Shown here: one piece after another, positions 8,834-18,031 of the stretch
How the letters are laid out: each line of letters starts with the position of its first letter
Numbering within the stretch: position 1 is the first letter of the stretch
Assembly: GCF_037023735.1 (NCBI RefSeq)
Contig: NZ_CP146069.1
Location: forward strand, 1,405,501 to 1,469,500
Source of the DNA: Roseovarius sp. S88
GTDB lineage: Bacteria > Pseudomonadota > Alphaproteobacteria > Rhodobacterales > Rhodobacteraceae
Direction: 5' to 3'
Length of the DNA: 64,000 nt
Notes under the pieces: generated by a model
Database searches by the model: none
The model's input: only the letters and a program-made list of their open reading frames with translations
What the model was told of the DNA's origin: nothing
Program-made: the position numbers and the translations under genes

Positions 8834-9358
8834 ATGGGAAAGGTTTTGGGCATCGCCATCTTGCTCTGCGCGCTTATTGCGGGCGCGGCGATGTATTATC
8901 TGCAGGTTTATCATTTCTACGAAGAAGTGACACCAACCGGCACCGATGATGTCCAGTTGACGCGCCTTGCTGAGGCCGCCCCAGAACCCATTCTTTACCA
9001 GGGTTTTCAAGCGATTGACGCCACAAGCTCTCCCATTCGCTACCGCGCTTGTTTTACAACCGAGATGAGCCTCGCCACCCTGACCGAAACCTACCAGATT
9101 TACGAAGACGCCGAGCCGTTGACCGCGCCGGGCTGGTTTGAGTGTTTCGATGCCGAAGTCATCGGCGGCGCGCTGGAGGATGGCAGCGCACTGGCCTTTC
9201 TGGGGCAGGAAAACATCCAATATGGCATCGACCGCGTGGTGGTTGTGACCGACGATGGCCGTGGCTATGCCTGGCAACAGATCAATGCCTGCGGCGAGGT
9301 TGTCTTTGACGGCAATCGCGCGCCCGAAGGCTGCCCCGAACCGCCGCAAGGATACTGA
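8834..9358 (+). CDS. DUF6446-like membrane-anchored protein between glyQ and glyS
   Basis: 174 residues. One N-terminal membrane segment (residues about 4-23) is followed by a soluble domain with Cys residues, probably periplasmic. The gene lies between glyQ and glyS with gaps of one and three bases, so it is cotranscribed and probably translationally coupled. Nothing in it suggests a role in aminoacylation. The pattern glyQ-small membrane protein-glyS is, as far as I recall, characteristic of Rhodobacteraceae, and the family is known only as DUF6446. Function unknown. Confidence 0.85.
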   Translation: MGKVLGIAILLCALIAGAAMYYLQVYHFYEEVTPTGTDDVQLTRLAEAAPEPILYQGFQAIDATSSPIRYRACFTTEMSLATLTETYQIYEDAEPLTAPGWFECFDAEVIGGALEDGSALAFLGQENIQYGIDRVVVVTDDGRGYAWQQINACGEVVFDGNRAPEGCPEPPQGY

Positions 9359-9361
9359 CCG

Positions 9362-11611
9362 ATGCCTGATCTTCTGATCGAACTCTTCTCCGAGGAAATC
9401 CCGGCGCGTATGCAGGCACGGGCGGCGGACGACCTGAAGAAACGTATGACCGACGGGATGGTTGAGGCAGGGTTGACCTATGCCTCGGCCGCAGGGTTTG
9501 CGACACCGCGGCGGCTGACGCTGACGGTTGAGGGGCTGACGGCTGAAAGCCCCACCTTTAGCGAAGAACGCAAAGGCCCGCGCGTCGATGCGCCGGAAAA
9601 GGCGATCGAAGGCTTCCTGCGAGGGGCAGGTCTTACACGCGACGATCTGGAAATCCGCGACGAGAAAAAGGGCCAGGTTTACTTCGCCAAGATCACCAAG
9701 CCGGGTCGTCCTGCTGCGCAAATCATTGCCGAAGTGCTAGAGGATACGATCCGCAATTTCCCATGGACTAAATCCATGCGCTGGGGGGCAGGGTCCTTGC
9801 GCTGGGCGCGGCCTTTGCACAGCATTCTGTGCATTCTGACGGATGATGCGGGCGAGGCGCAGGTGGTGGGTTTGGATGTGGACGGCATCGCCTCGGGCGA
9901 CACCACACGCGGCCATAGGTTCATGGCGCCAGATATATTTTCTGTAACGTCTTTCGAGGATTACACCGCCAAGCTCAAGCGCGCGCATGTGGTGCTGGAC
10001 CCCGAGGAACGCGCCCGCGCCATCTGGCAGGACGCCACCAATCAGGCCTTTGCCGCCGGGCTAGAGGTGGTCGAGGACCCGGGCCTTCTGCGCGAGGTGG
10101 CGGGGCTGGTGGAATGGCCAGTGGTGCTGATGGGCGCGATTGACGCAGAGTTCCTCGACCTGCCGCCCGAGGTGCTGCAGACGTCGATGAAAGAGCATCA
10201 GAAGTTCTTTTCTGTGAAGAACCCCAAGACTGGGCGGATCGAGCGCTTCATCACCGTGGCCAATCGCGAGACGGCGGATCACGGGGCGACCATTCTGGCG
10301 GGCAATCAAAAGGTGCTGTCCGCGCGGCTGTCGGATGCGAAGTTCTTTTGGGAGAATGACCTGCGCGTTGCTAAGGGCGATCAAATGCAACCTTGGCTGG
10401 AGAGCCTGAAATCCGTGACCTTCCACAACAAGCTGGGGTCTCAGGCGGAGCGGATTGAGCGGATTGCCATGCTAGCGCAGGAGTTGGCCGATGTGACCGG
10501 CGTGGATGCTGATGCGGCAGAGCAGGCGGCGCGCGTGGCCAAGGCCGATCTCAGCTCTGAAATGGTCTACGAATTCCCTGAACTTCAAGGGCTTATGGGG
10601 CGGTATTACAGCGAAGCAGCGGGTCTGTCCGCTGAGGTTGCTGCCGCCTGTGAAGAACATTACTCGCCGCTGGGGCCGTCTGATGCCGTGCCGACTGCGC
10701 CTGTGTCGGTCACTGTGGCTTTGGCCGATAAGCTCGATACGTTGGCAGGGTTTTGGTGGGTTAGTGAAAAACCCACCGGGTCGAAGGATCCATTTGCTCT
10801 ACGACGTGCCGCACTTGGAGTAATACGGCTTTTGATCGAAAATGATCTAAGGGCCAGCTTATTGGATATTTTGCTGTATTGTTACAGTCCATATGAATCA
10901 AAGCTGTCCTTCGAAATACAACAGGATTTCCATGAACAGGAAAAGACAGCGGCTTCGTTTCTTGGACTCAGCGCCCCAGAACTTGAAGAACTGCGTAGTG
11001 CAATAATTGAGGAACGTAAACTCAAAGGCACATCCAAACCCTTTTTCGCGCTTAATTTAAACTTCAACGAAATCGTTCATCCTGGCTCTGACCTCCTCGC
11101 CTTCTTCCACGACCGTCTCAAAGTGTTCTTGCGCGACGAAGGCATCCGTCATGACGTGATCGACGCCTGTATCGCGATGGAGGGTAATGATGATCTGGCC
11201 CTTCTGGTGAAACGCGCCCGGGCCTTGCAGGCGGTTCTGTCCACCGAAGACGGTGAAAACCTCGTTCAGGGGTTCAAACGTGCCGACAACCTTCTCACCC
11301 AGGCCGAGGAAAAGGATGGCGTGGAGTATTCCTTTGGCGCGGACCCGAAATTCGCCGAGGACGAAACCGAAAAAGCCCTCTTTGCCGCCCTCGATGCGGC
11401 AGATGCGAAGATCGCCAAAGCCAGCAAAGAAGAAGATTTCACCACTGCCATGGCCGCCATGGCCGATCTGCGCGGGCCGATTGATGCGTTTTTCGAGGCG
11501 GTGCAGATCAACTCGGACAATGAAATTCTGCGCCGCAATCGGTTGAATCTGCTTCATAAAATCCGAGAGATTTGCCTACAAGCCGCAGACCTGCGCAAGC
11601 TTGAGGGCTAG
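9362..11611 (+). CDS. glyS: Glycyl-tRNA synthetase beta subunit, with atypical internal segment
   Basis: 749 residues; GlyS of E. coli has 689. The N-terminus (DLLIELFSEEIPARMQ), the MKEHQKFFSV motif near residue 280 and the C-terminal anticodon-binding region (FHDRLKVFLRDEGIRHDVIDA, then RLNLLHKIREI) are standard. Residues about 476-571 are encoded by visibly AT-richer DNA (10790-11075) than the rest of the gene, and roughly 70 of them look like an insertion between ASLLDIL and DLLAFFHDRL. The frame is intact. The segment may have been acquired from a lower-GC relative by recombination. It is the third gene of the glyQ operon. Confidence 0.96.
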   Translation: MPDLLIELFSEEIPARMQARAADDLKKRMTDGMVEAGLTYASAAGFATPRRLTLTVEGLTAESPTFSEERKGPRVDAPEKAIEGFLRGAGLTRDDLEIRDEKKGQVYFAKITKPGRPAAQIIAEVLEDTIRNFPWTKSMRWGAGSLRWARPLHSILCILTDDAGEAQVVGLDVDGIASGDTTRGHRFMAPDIFSVTSFEDYTAKLKRAHVVLDPEERARAIWQDATNQAFAAGLEVVEDPGLLREVAGLVEWPVVLMGAIDAEFLDLPPEVLQTSMKEHQKFFSVKNPKTGRIERFITVANRETADHGATILAGNQKVLSARLSDAKFFWENDLRVAKGDQMQPWLESLKSVTFHNKLGSQAERIERIAMLAQELADVTGVDADAAEQAARVAKADLSSEMVYEFPELQGLMGRYYSEAAGLSAEVAAACEEHYSPLGPSDAVPTAPVSVTVALADKLDTLAGFWWVSEKPTGSKDPFALRRAALGVIRLLIENDLRASLLDILLYCYSPYESKLSFEIQQDFHEQEKTAASFLGLSAPELEELRSAIIEERKLKGTSKPFFALNLNFNEIVHPGSDLLAFFHDRLKVFLRDEGIRHDVIDACIAMEGNDDLALLVKRARALQAVLSTEDGENLVQGFKRADNLLTQAEEKDGVEYSFGADPKFAEDETEKALFAALDAADAKIAKASKEEDFTTAMAAMADLRGPIDAFFEAVQINSDNEILRRNRLNLLHKIREICLQAADLRKLEG

Positions 11612-11700
11612 GCGGACAGAGACACTCTGTCTATTCCGCCTGACACCTCTTGCCTATTAAATCAGCATAGTTATGCTGCGTGCGAGAAGGAAACGCCGCA

Positions 11701-14241
11701 GTGCAGCAAAACGACCCGAATATCACTCTGATCACGCCGGGTGCGCCCATGGCGGCCAGCACCCATGGCGGACGGGCAAAATGCCTGCAACGCCTTGTGC
11801 GGCTGGAGCTGCCCGTGCCGAGGACCGTGGCGCTGTCTTTTGACGCGGTGAACGCGATTGCGGCGGGCGAAACCCCTGACATGTCAGCCCTTCTTCAGCC
11901 ATTCGGCGACTCGGCGGTGCTGTGTGTGCGGCCCTCATCGGAAGACCCTGATTGGGGCGGGCCGGGCGCAATTCTGAACATCGGCATGAATGACGCGCGC
12001 TATGTCGAGTTGTCTGATCGATTGGGTAAAGCCGCCGCTGCGGATCTTTATCTGCGCTTCGTGCAATCTTATTCGGTTCATGTTGCGCGGGTCGATCCCG
12101 ATCTTTTTGACGACCTTTCGGACGACCCGGTTGAGGCCTTGGGCGAGGCGTTGGCCGCCTATGAAGAAGACATCGAAGAGGCGTTTCCACAAGATACCGG
12201 CGCGCAGCTTCTGGAAGTGCTCAAATCCATGGCACGGGCCTGGCAGGGCACGACAGCACGGCTTTTGCGGCAGGCCAAGGGCGCGCCTGCGGATGCGGGA
12301 CTTGGCCTTGTGGTGCAGGAAATGGCGCTGGGGCTTGGCACGGGCGTGAGCGGTTCAGGTGTGATGCAGTTGGTCAACTCGGACACCGGCGCGCGGCAAT
12401 GCACGGGCCGCTATCTGAGCCAGAGCCAGGGACGTGAGGCGCTCAACCAAGAGAAAGATGCGGTTTTCCTGCAAAAAGATGACCGTGGCCCGTCGCTTCA
12501 GGAGATGGCACCAGAGGCATTTGCCGATCTCAAGACCTACACCAAGCTCATGCGCGAAAAGCTGCGCGAAGAGATGCAGTCGGAGTTCACCATAGAGGAC
12601 GGCAAGGTGTACCTCCTTGATGGCGTGCGCGTCGCGCGCAGTGCACGTGCGGCAGTGTCCATTGCCGTGGCGCTGGCCGAGGATGGCATCATCAGCCGCG
12701 AAGAGGCGCTCATGCGGATCGAGCCGCGCGCCTTGAATGAACTTTTGCACCGCCAGATTGACCCCGAAGCGCCGCGTGATGAGCTGGCGCGCGGCATTGG
12801 CGCAAGCCCTGGCGCTGCCTCTGGCAAGATTGTCTTTACCGCCGCTGATGCGCAGGCCGCTGATGCACAAGGCGAGGCGACAATTCTGGTGCGCCGCGAG
12901 ACCAGCCCAGAAGACATTCGTGGCATGCATGCCGCTGCTGGTGTGCTGACAGAGCGCGGCGGGATCACCAGCCATGCCGCCGTGATTGGCCGCGGTATTG
13001 GTAAACCGTGTGTTGTAGGGGCCAACGACATCACATTCCAGACCAAGCGCAAACGGTTGGTCTTTCCGGACGGTCGGATGCTCAAGGCTGGCGACGTCAT
13101 CACCATCGATGGCAGCAGCGGAGAGGTACTGGCTGGTGAACCCAAGATGCTGGAAGCTGCGCGAGACGACAGCTTCCGGACGCTGATGGAATGGGCCGAC
13201 GCCACCCGCGACATCGAGGTACGCGCAAATGCCGACACGCCTGAAGACGCACTTGTGGCGCAGAATTTCAAGGCGCAAGGCATTGGCCTCTGCCGGACCG
13301 AACATATGTTTGTGGATCCCAGCCGTCTGATCGCCATCCGCGAGATGATTTTTGCGGATTCCAGCGAAGACCGCGCCTCAGCGCTCGAAGTGCTTTTGCC
13401 CATGCAGCGCGCCGATTTCACCGATCTTTTCCGGATCATGCAGGGGCTTCCGGTCTGTATTCGTCTCTTTGATCCGCCGCTTCATGAATACCTGCCCTCA
13501 GACCGAGACGGCATTCGCGAGTTGGCCGAGGCGCTGGATTTGCCCGTGGCAGACGTCACAGAGCGGGTTGAGGCGCTTGATGAATATAACCCCATGCTGG
13601 GCATGCGCGGCGTGCGCCTGGGCATCGCCGTTCCTGAAATCTACGAAATGCAGGCGCGGGCGATTTTTGAGGCCACGGTTGAGGCCAGCCATGACGGTGA
13701 GGCGGTGGTGCCTGAAATCATGATCCCGCTGGTCTCTGCCATGCGCGAGGTTGAACTGGTTAAGAAAAGCGTGGATGCCGTGGCCGCGGCTGTGCGCACC
13801 GAAACGGGCAGCGAGTTCACCTATCGTCTGGGTGTGATGGTGGAGACACCACGCGCGGCGTTGCGTGCCCATGAGATCGCGCAGCACGTTTCATTCCTCA
13901 GCTTTGGAACCAATGACCTCACACAGATGACCTATGGCCTGAGCCGCGATGACGCCGGACGCTTCATGTCGGCCTATGTGCAGCAGGGTGTCTACCCCGA
14001 AGACCCGTTTCACGTGCTGGACGTGGACGGGGTTGGGGAGCTTCTTGAGATTGGGGCCAAACGGGGCAGAGAGGCCGCCCCAGAGTTGACTCTGTCCATT
14101 TGTGGCGAGCACGGCGGCAACCCCGAATCAATCGCATTCTGCCGAAATGCGGGGTTTGACTACGTTTCCTGTTCACCTTTCCGGGTTCCGGTGGCGCGAC
14201 TTGCTGCCGCACAGCTGGCCGTAAAAGACAAGGTTACGTAG
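11701..14241 (+). CDS. ppdK: Pyruvate, phosphate dikinase (PEP-utilising enzyme)
   Basis: 846 residues from a GTG at 11701, chosen because AGAAGGAA lies about 9 bases upstream. The order is an N-terminal nucleotide-binding domain (THGGRAKCLQRLVRLELPVP, then a shortened ATP-grasp region), a swivelling phosphohistidine domain with GGITSHAAVIGRG (His425 as phospho-carrier), and a C-terminal PEP/pyruvate TIM-barrel domain with VETPRAAL, SFGTNDLTQ and SICGEHGGNPESIAF. The enzyme interconverts pyruvate and PEP with ATP and phosphate in the cytoplasm. It is slightly shorter than classical PPDK of about 880 residues, mainly in the first domain, which is usual for the Roseobacter form as I recall. No ppdK regulator is adjacent. 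Confidence 0.88.
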   Translation: MQQNDPNITLITPGAPMAASTHGGRAKCLQRLVRLELPVPRTVALSFDAVNAIAAGETPDMSALLQPFGDSAVLCVRPSSEDPDWGGPGAILNIGMNDARYVELSDRLGKAAAADLYLRFVQSYSVHVARVDPDLFDDLSDDPVEALGEALAAYEEDIEEAFPQDTGAQLLEVLKSMARAWQGTTARLLRQAKGAPADAGLGLVVQEMALGLGTGVSGSGVMQLVNSDTGARQCTGRYLSQSQGREALNQEKDAVFLQKDDRGPSLQEMAPEAFADLKTYTKLMREKLREEMQSEFTIEDGKVYLLDGVRVARSARAAVSIAVALAEDGIISREEALMRIEPRALNELLHRQIDPEAPRDELARGIGASPGAASGKIVFTAADAQAADAQGEATILVRRETSPEDIRGMHAAAGVLTERGGITSHAAVIGRGIGKPCVVGANDITFQTKRKRLVFPDGRMLKAGDVITIDGSSGEVLAGEPKMLEAARDDSFRTLMEWADATRDIEVRANADTPEDALVAQNFKAQGIGLCRTEHMFVDPSRLIAIREMIFADSSEDRASALEVLLPMQRADFTDLFRIMQGLPVCIRLFDPPLHEYLPSDRDGIRELAEALDLPVADVTERVEALDEYNPMLGMRGVRLGIAVPEIYEMQARAIFEATVEASHDGEAVVPEIMIPLVSAMREVELVKKSVDAVAAAVRTETGSEFTYRLGVMVETPRAALRAHEIAQHVSFLSFGTNDLTQMTYGLSRDDAGRFMSAYVQQGVYPEDPFHVLDVDGVGELLEIGAKRGREAAPELTLSICGEHGGNPESIAFCRNAGFDYVSCSPFRVPVARLAAAQLAVKDKVT

Positions 14242-14410
14242 ACAATACGCCGCCAGGCGCCAGATTTGCCAAGATCTGAGGTCAATAGCCTTCCATTTAT
14301 TACTTTGTGGCGGAAATGTGCCGAGGCCGGACTAGACCGAAAGCCTTATTTTTCCTATATGCGCCGTGAATTAAGGCCGAATTGCGGCCTGGAAAGACCT
14401 GGGGGCTAAG

Positions 14411-15019
14411 ATGAAAAAGCTGACGGCGCTTGCGCTGATGGCATTTGGTACGGCTGGATATGCCGAACCGGATGCGGGCCATTTCTCTGCGCACAACCAC
14501 CGTGTGCTGAGCTCAATCCCGAGCTCGATTGTTGTGAACGTGGACGAATTTAGAACTGACATTTCCTACACCAAGGATTGGATCGAGGATCAAACGTTCA
14601 AGGGCGGCGATGCCGAATGGGAATGCCTCGCCGAGGCGATCTATTTCGAGGCGCGCGGTGAAAGCGTAAAAGGTCAGTTCGCCGTGGCCGAAGTGATCCT
14701 GAACCGCGTGGACAGCGCGACTTTTCCGGACACGATCTGTGGTGTCGTAAACCAGGGCACAGGACGCAAGTATCAGTGCCAGTTCACCTATACCTGTGAT
14801 GGCTACAAAGAGGTCATCAATGAGCCCAAGACATACAAGCGTGTTGGCAAGGTGGCGCAGGTCATGATGCAGAACGGCGCACCGCGTGATTTGACGGATG
14901 GGGCGACCCATTACCACACCAAAGCGGTAAATCCGCGCTGGGCGCGGAAATTCCCGCGCACCACGACCATCGGTGTTCATCATTTCTACCGCATGCCAAC
15001 GCGCGTTACGTCGAACTGA
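14411..15019 (+). CDS. SleB-type cell wall hydrolase, exported
   Basis: 202 residues with a short signal peptide (MKKLTALALMAFGTAGYA) and a C-terminal hydrolase_2/SleB domain beginning near WECLAEAIYFEARGES. That segment carries the conserved Glu of the family's lytic-transglycosylase-like active site; VAEVILNRV and CQFTYTCDG follow. It probably cleaves peptidoglycan glycan strands in the periplasm; in non-spore-formers such enzymes serve wall remodelling. It is transcribed alone. Confidence 0.88.
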   Translation: MKKLTALALMAFGTAGYAEPDAGHFSAHNHRVLSSIPSSIVVNVDEFRTDISYTKDWIEDQTFKGGDAEWECLAEAIYFEARGESVKGQFAVAEVILNRVDSATFPDTICGVVNQGTGRKYQCQFTYTCDGYKEVINEPKTYKRVGKVAQVMMQNGAPRDLTDGATHYHTKAVNPRWARKFPRTTTIGVHHFYRMPTRVTSN

Positions 15020-15122
15020 TCCGCCGCTAGAATCCGGTTGACACGAAGCCCGCCACCGTTAAAAGGCAGGCTTCATGACGCATTTCGCGGGGTGTCCATC
15101 GCCCTGCTGCAGGAGAGACAAA

Positions 15123-15290
15123 ATGGCGAAGCCGACCACGATCAAGATCCGCCTGAACTCGACCGCGGATACGGGGCATTTTTATGTCACCAAGAAAAAC
15201 GCACGTACCATGACCGAGAAGATGGTTGTGCGCAAATACGACCCGGTCGCGCGCAAGCATGTTGAATATAAAGAAGGCAAGATCAAGTAA
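15123..15290 (+). CDS. rpmG: 50S ribosomal protein L33
   Basis: 55 residues, typical length. The sequence begins [20 protein letters not shown] and ends [20 protein letters not shown], matching L33 closely. It lacks the zinc-binding Cys pairs (the C- form), so it does not need zinc. GGAGAG precedes the ATG, and a terminator follows within 30 bases, so it is probably monocistronic. Confidence 0.96.
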   Translation: MAKPTTIKIRLNSTADTGHFYVTKKNARTMTEKMVVRKYDPVARKHVEYKEGKIK

Positions 15291-15316
15291 GATCAGCCTT
15301 TGTTGAATTTTGAAAG

Positions 15317-15343
15317 GCCGTGCCCGAAAGGCGCGGCTTTTTT
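15317..15343 (+). terminator. Terminator of rpmG
   Basis: The stem GCCGTGCC / GGCGCGGC (one G-T wobble) with loop CGAAA is followed by TTTTTT. Confidence 0.85.
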
Positions 15344-15471
15344 CGTTGTTTCCGGTATTTCGGATTGTCGCCCTGCCTGCGTTCATTCTTGGTGTTCATG
15401 CAAGTGCATTTGACCGAACTTGGAAGCTGTGAGACATTTTCGACATTAGTTTAGTTTTTTAGGATTTTGAT

Positions 15472-16032
15472 ATGTTCAATTCAGTCACAAAAGCTGCGTG
15501 TTTTGCAGCTGCTTTCGCCCTTGCACCGACAGCACATGCCGCCACAGTCACCTTTGACATCGAAATTGCCGGTGTCACAGGCATGTTTGATGCACCCGAA
15601 GCGGGCGGGTTACTGTCGAGCTTTAACATCACCTTGGGCGGGGTCACGTTTGACACCCTTGGCATGGGTGTCTCCGCTCCAGTCTATAATGCTGTGGACA
15701 ATGACATTCGTGGCAATGGCTCCACAGAAGCTTCCATCCTGAATTCTGTGGCTGGACCGGGCTGTGCGGCCTTGTCCTGCATTCTGTCGCTTGAAGATTC
15801 GGTTGATCCCGGTGTTGTCCCGCCGCTTTATGCGATCTTTCCGCTGGAAGGCGGTATTCCCGGCACAGTCACAAGCGCGGGTGAATACACGATCACAGCT
15901 CCGGCGCCCGTACCGTTGCCGGCTCCATTGGCGTTGTTGCTCGGCGCTGTTCTAAGCCTTTTGGGGCTGCGAAAGGCCAAGAATTGGCGGCGACACTTTG
16001 TGTCTTTCCGGCAAAACCCTGGCTCAGTTTGA
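15472..16032 (+). CDS. Exported protein with VPLPA-CTERM sorting signal
   Basis: 186 residues. A signal peptide (ACFAAAFALAPTAHA) is followed by a beta-rich, Asp/Gly-rich body. Near residues 147-169 there is a sorting tripartite signal: VPLPA, a hydrophobic helix, then the basic RKAK. This is the VPLPA-CTERM type processed by exosortase XrtD in Rhodobacterales, so the protein is probably exported, cut and attached to an extracellular matrix or polysaccharide. The exosortase itself is not in the window. Oddly, about 16 residues (NWRRHFVSFRQNPGSV) extend past the basic cluster, where such proteins usually end. Confidence 0.8.
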   Translation: MFNSVTKAACFAAAFALAPTAHAATVTFDIEIAGVTGMFDAPEAGGLLSSFNITLGGVTFDTLGMGVSAPVYNAVDNDIRGNGSTEASILNSVAGPGCAALSCILSLEDSVDPGVVPPLYAIFPLEGGIPGTVTSAGEYTITAPAPVPLPAPLALLLGAVLSLLGLRKAKNWRRHFVSFRQNPGSV

Positions 16033-16059
16033 TCCAACATCCACGCTACCCCCTAGTGC

Positions 16060-16082
16060 TTTGAAAACAGTTTGTTTTCAAA
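16060..16082. repeat. AT-rich perfect hairpin
   Basis: TTTGAAAAC-AGTTT-GTTTTCAAA, a 9-bp perfect inverted repeat 27 bases after the VPLPA-CTERM gene and about 100 bases before the next gene. It has no T-run directly after it, so it may be a weak terminator or a protein-binding site. Confidence 0.5.
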
Positions 16083-16182
16083 CATTGTAAAATTAGTGGA
16101 AAAATAGCCGGATTCAGCCCGAATTCAGCCAAAGTCTCTGGCGACTGTTCTTCCAAAGACCTGTTGTTTTTGGAAGTGAGTT

Positions 16183-16800
16183 ATGAGTGGGCTGATTAAA
16201 AAGTACGCACCTCAGATTGGGTACATAATATTTCCAAATTTGCGTCGGGAGTTGATTGGGTCTGGTCAGGTCGAAAACAGGTTACCAGGCGAGCCTGTTA
16301 ACCTTCTCGTCAAGGCGCATTACCGCGAAGACCCGGACGCGCTCTTTGCCCGCGCCAGTAGCTTCGCCGATGTGATGCATGTCACGCGACGTATCGCGTC
16401 GTATAAAAATCTGCCCGCCAGTCGCATGGAACAAGGCAAAACCTACACCACCGATATCCGCATACTTAAGCTGTTTCGGTATGCGAACTACAATATCCGG
16501 ATAGACTGTGTGAACCCTGTTGACCGGGTCTTGATCACCAAGGAAGGCAACCGGGATGTCCGCTCGTGGAAACACCGCGTCGACGTCAAACCATCCCGCA
16601 CTGGCTCTGTTTGGACAGACTATCTGGAAATCGACGCGGGACTGCTCACGCCTTTTGTGTGCCTATTCGCACGCTTCATGTATATCCACCGCCATAAACA
16701 GCGCGGTGCTGCAGGCGTGCGTGCCGTTATGGGCGACAAGGCGAGAAAAGTGCATCAGATGACGGTGAACGAGAACCATTGTTTTTCTGCAAGTTCCTGA
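16183..16800 (+). CDS. SRPBCC-like hypothetical protein
   Basis: 205 residues, start ATG at 16183 after GGAAGTGAG. No signal peptide. The middle (VTRRIASYKNLPASRMEQGK, then VLITKEGNRDVRSWKHRVDV) and the region TDYLEIDAGLLTPFVCLFAR followed by YIHRHKQR resemble the strand-strand-helix end of START/SRPBCC ligand-binding proteins, including the final aromatic/Arg-rich helix. This is a by-eye similarity only. It stands between two hairpins and is not linked to neighbours, so no function is proposed. Confidence 0.65.
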   Translation: MSGLIKKYAPQIGYIIFPNLRRELIGSGQVENRLPGEPVNLLVKAHYREDPDALFARASSFADVMHVTRRIASYKNLPASRMEQGKTYTTDIRILKLFRYANYNIRIDCVNPVDRVLITKEGNRDVRSWKHRVDVKPSRTGSVWTDYLEIDAGLLTPFVCLFARFMYIHRHKQRGAAGVRAVMGDKARKVHQMTVNENHCFSASS

Positions 16801-16830
16801 CGCAACATGACACAGGTCGCACAAAGAAAA

Positions 16831-16857
16831 AGGCCGGTCCAATAAGACCGGCCTTTG
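16831..16857. terminator. Bidirectional terminator
   Basis: AGGCCGGTC-CAATAA-GACCGGCCT, a 9-bp perfect stem preceded by AAAAA and followed by TT, between the convergent ends at 16800 and 16879. Confidence 0.85.
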
Positions 16858-16878
16858 AATTTGGCTATCGCAGTTCGC

Positions 16879-17598
16879 TTACTCGCGGTTGCCCAACAGG
16901 TTCAGCAGGAAGATGAACATGTTGATGAAGTCGAGATAGAGGTTCAGCGCGCCCATGATGGCCGCTTTGCCAAGCCATTCGCTGTCGCCACTGTGCGCAT
17001 GAGCGAGATACGTGTTCTTGATCTGCTGTGTGTCGTATGCGGTTAGACCCGCAAAGATCAGCACGCCGATCACCGAGATGGCGAACATCATCGCACTCGA
17101 CAGGATGAAGAGATTCACAATCGAGGCAACGATCAGGCCGATTACACCCATGATCAGAAAGCTGCCCCAGCCGGAAATATCTTTCTTCGTGGTGTAGCCC
17201 CAAAGGGACAGACCCGCGAAAGCAATTGCCGTGATGAGGAAGACCTGTGCAATCGAGAAGTCGGTGAAGATCACGAAGATATAAGAGATCGACACGCCCA
17301 TCACGGCTGCGAAGGTGTAAAAGAAGAGTTGTGCCGCAGCTGCAGACAGCTTGTTGATCATGGCGCTAAAGGCGAAAACCATGATCAACGGTGCGAACAT
17401 CACGATATAGCGGGTGAACCCGGTAAAGAGCGTGTTCATTAGCGCCGCGTTGTTGCCAACCGCCCAGGCCGCCGCAAAGGTCAGCACCATGCCGATCGAC
17501 ATGGTCGCATAGACCTTGTTCATATGGGCGCGTAGACCTTCGTCGATCTCAGCCGTACGCGCGCCAGTTGACGTCCGGATCGTTTCGAATTCAGCCAT
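16879..17598 (-). CDS. Bax inhibitor-1 / YccA family membrane protein
   Basis: 239 residues starting at the ATG at 17598; an upstream in-frame extension is less likely. Seven or so hydrophobic segments follow a soluble N-terminus (TGARTAEIDEGLRAHMNKVY), and the last part includes GLTAYDTQQIK, the conserved Asp-containing motif of BI-1/TMBIM proteins. Family members form pH-sensitive Ca2+ leak channels or, as YccA in E. coli, interact with FtsH. Its role here is unknown. It is transcribed alone. Confidence 0.92.
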   Translation of the reverse strand: MAEFETIRTSTGARTAEIDEGLRAHMNKVYATMSIGMVLTFAAAWAVGNNAALMNTLFTGFTRYIVMFAPLIMVFAFSAMINKLSAAAAQLFFYTFAAVMGVSISYIFVIFTDFSIAQVFLITAIAFAGLSLWGYTTKKDISGWGSFLIMGVIGLIVASIVNLFILSSAMMFAISVIGVLIFAGLTAYDTQQIKNTYLAHAHSGDSEWLGKAAIMGALNLYLDFINMFIFLLNLLGNRE

Positions 17599-17765
17599 TA
17601 AAGCCTCCGATAAGTGTCCCAAACAAAGTCCATCACGGACCTTGGTTCTAATATCGGTAAGGTTGAAGGGCTTTTCAAGCAATTCTGGGGCGAAAAATTG
17701 ACAGAAATACTCTGATAGCGTCTTTTAGAGCGCTTTGCGACGAACCGACGCTGTAACATAGTGCA

Positions 17766-17798
17766 AAACGCGTGAAAAATTCATGATTTCACGCGTTT
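17766..17798. repeat. Perfect 12-bp inverted repeat
   Basis: AAACGCGTGAAA and TTTCACGCGTTT are separated by 9 bases. The repeat lies between two minus-strand genes (starts at 17598 and 18031), in a stretch that also holds AGAGCGCTTTGCGACGAACC. It may be a terminator of the DUF1127 gene or a separate repeat family rich in GCGTTTCG. Confidence 0.6.
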
Positions 17799-17836
17799 CG
17801 CTTTGTTTTGATATCTTGGATCCGACGCTGCATTCT

Positions 17837-18031
17837 TTAGCGCGCCACGTCCCAGATCGGGCGGTTTACTTCAAGTTCCGCTTCTTCGCGCGTCAGACCA
17901 ATGTCGCTTAACGCGCGGTCATCCAGACGCGACAATGCGCGGCGCTCACGGTAGACGGCGAACATATCAGCAAGCGAGGCACGGCGCGCCGTGGCGTTTG
18001 CATGTGTGCGGCGGGTGGATACGGTCAGCAT
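17837..18031 (-). CDS. DUF1127 domain protein
   Basis: 64 residues. The pattern YRERRALSRLDDRALSDIGL followed by TREEAELEV is a textbook DUF1127 signature (Arg-rich helix, then L-D-D-R-x-L-x-D-I-G-L). It is a small cytoplasmic protein. It is divergent from a LysR regulator with 126 bases between starts, a layout suggesting that the regulator controls it. Confidence 0.9.
   Translation of the reverse strand: MLTVSTRRTHANATARRASLADMFAVYRERRALSRLDDRALSDIGLTREEAELEVNRPIWDVAR

Noticed and set aside
12355..13439. Two long minus-strand frames opposite ppdK
   Set aside because: No recognisable domains, and they lie wholly within the catalytic regions of ppdK.
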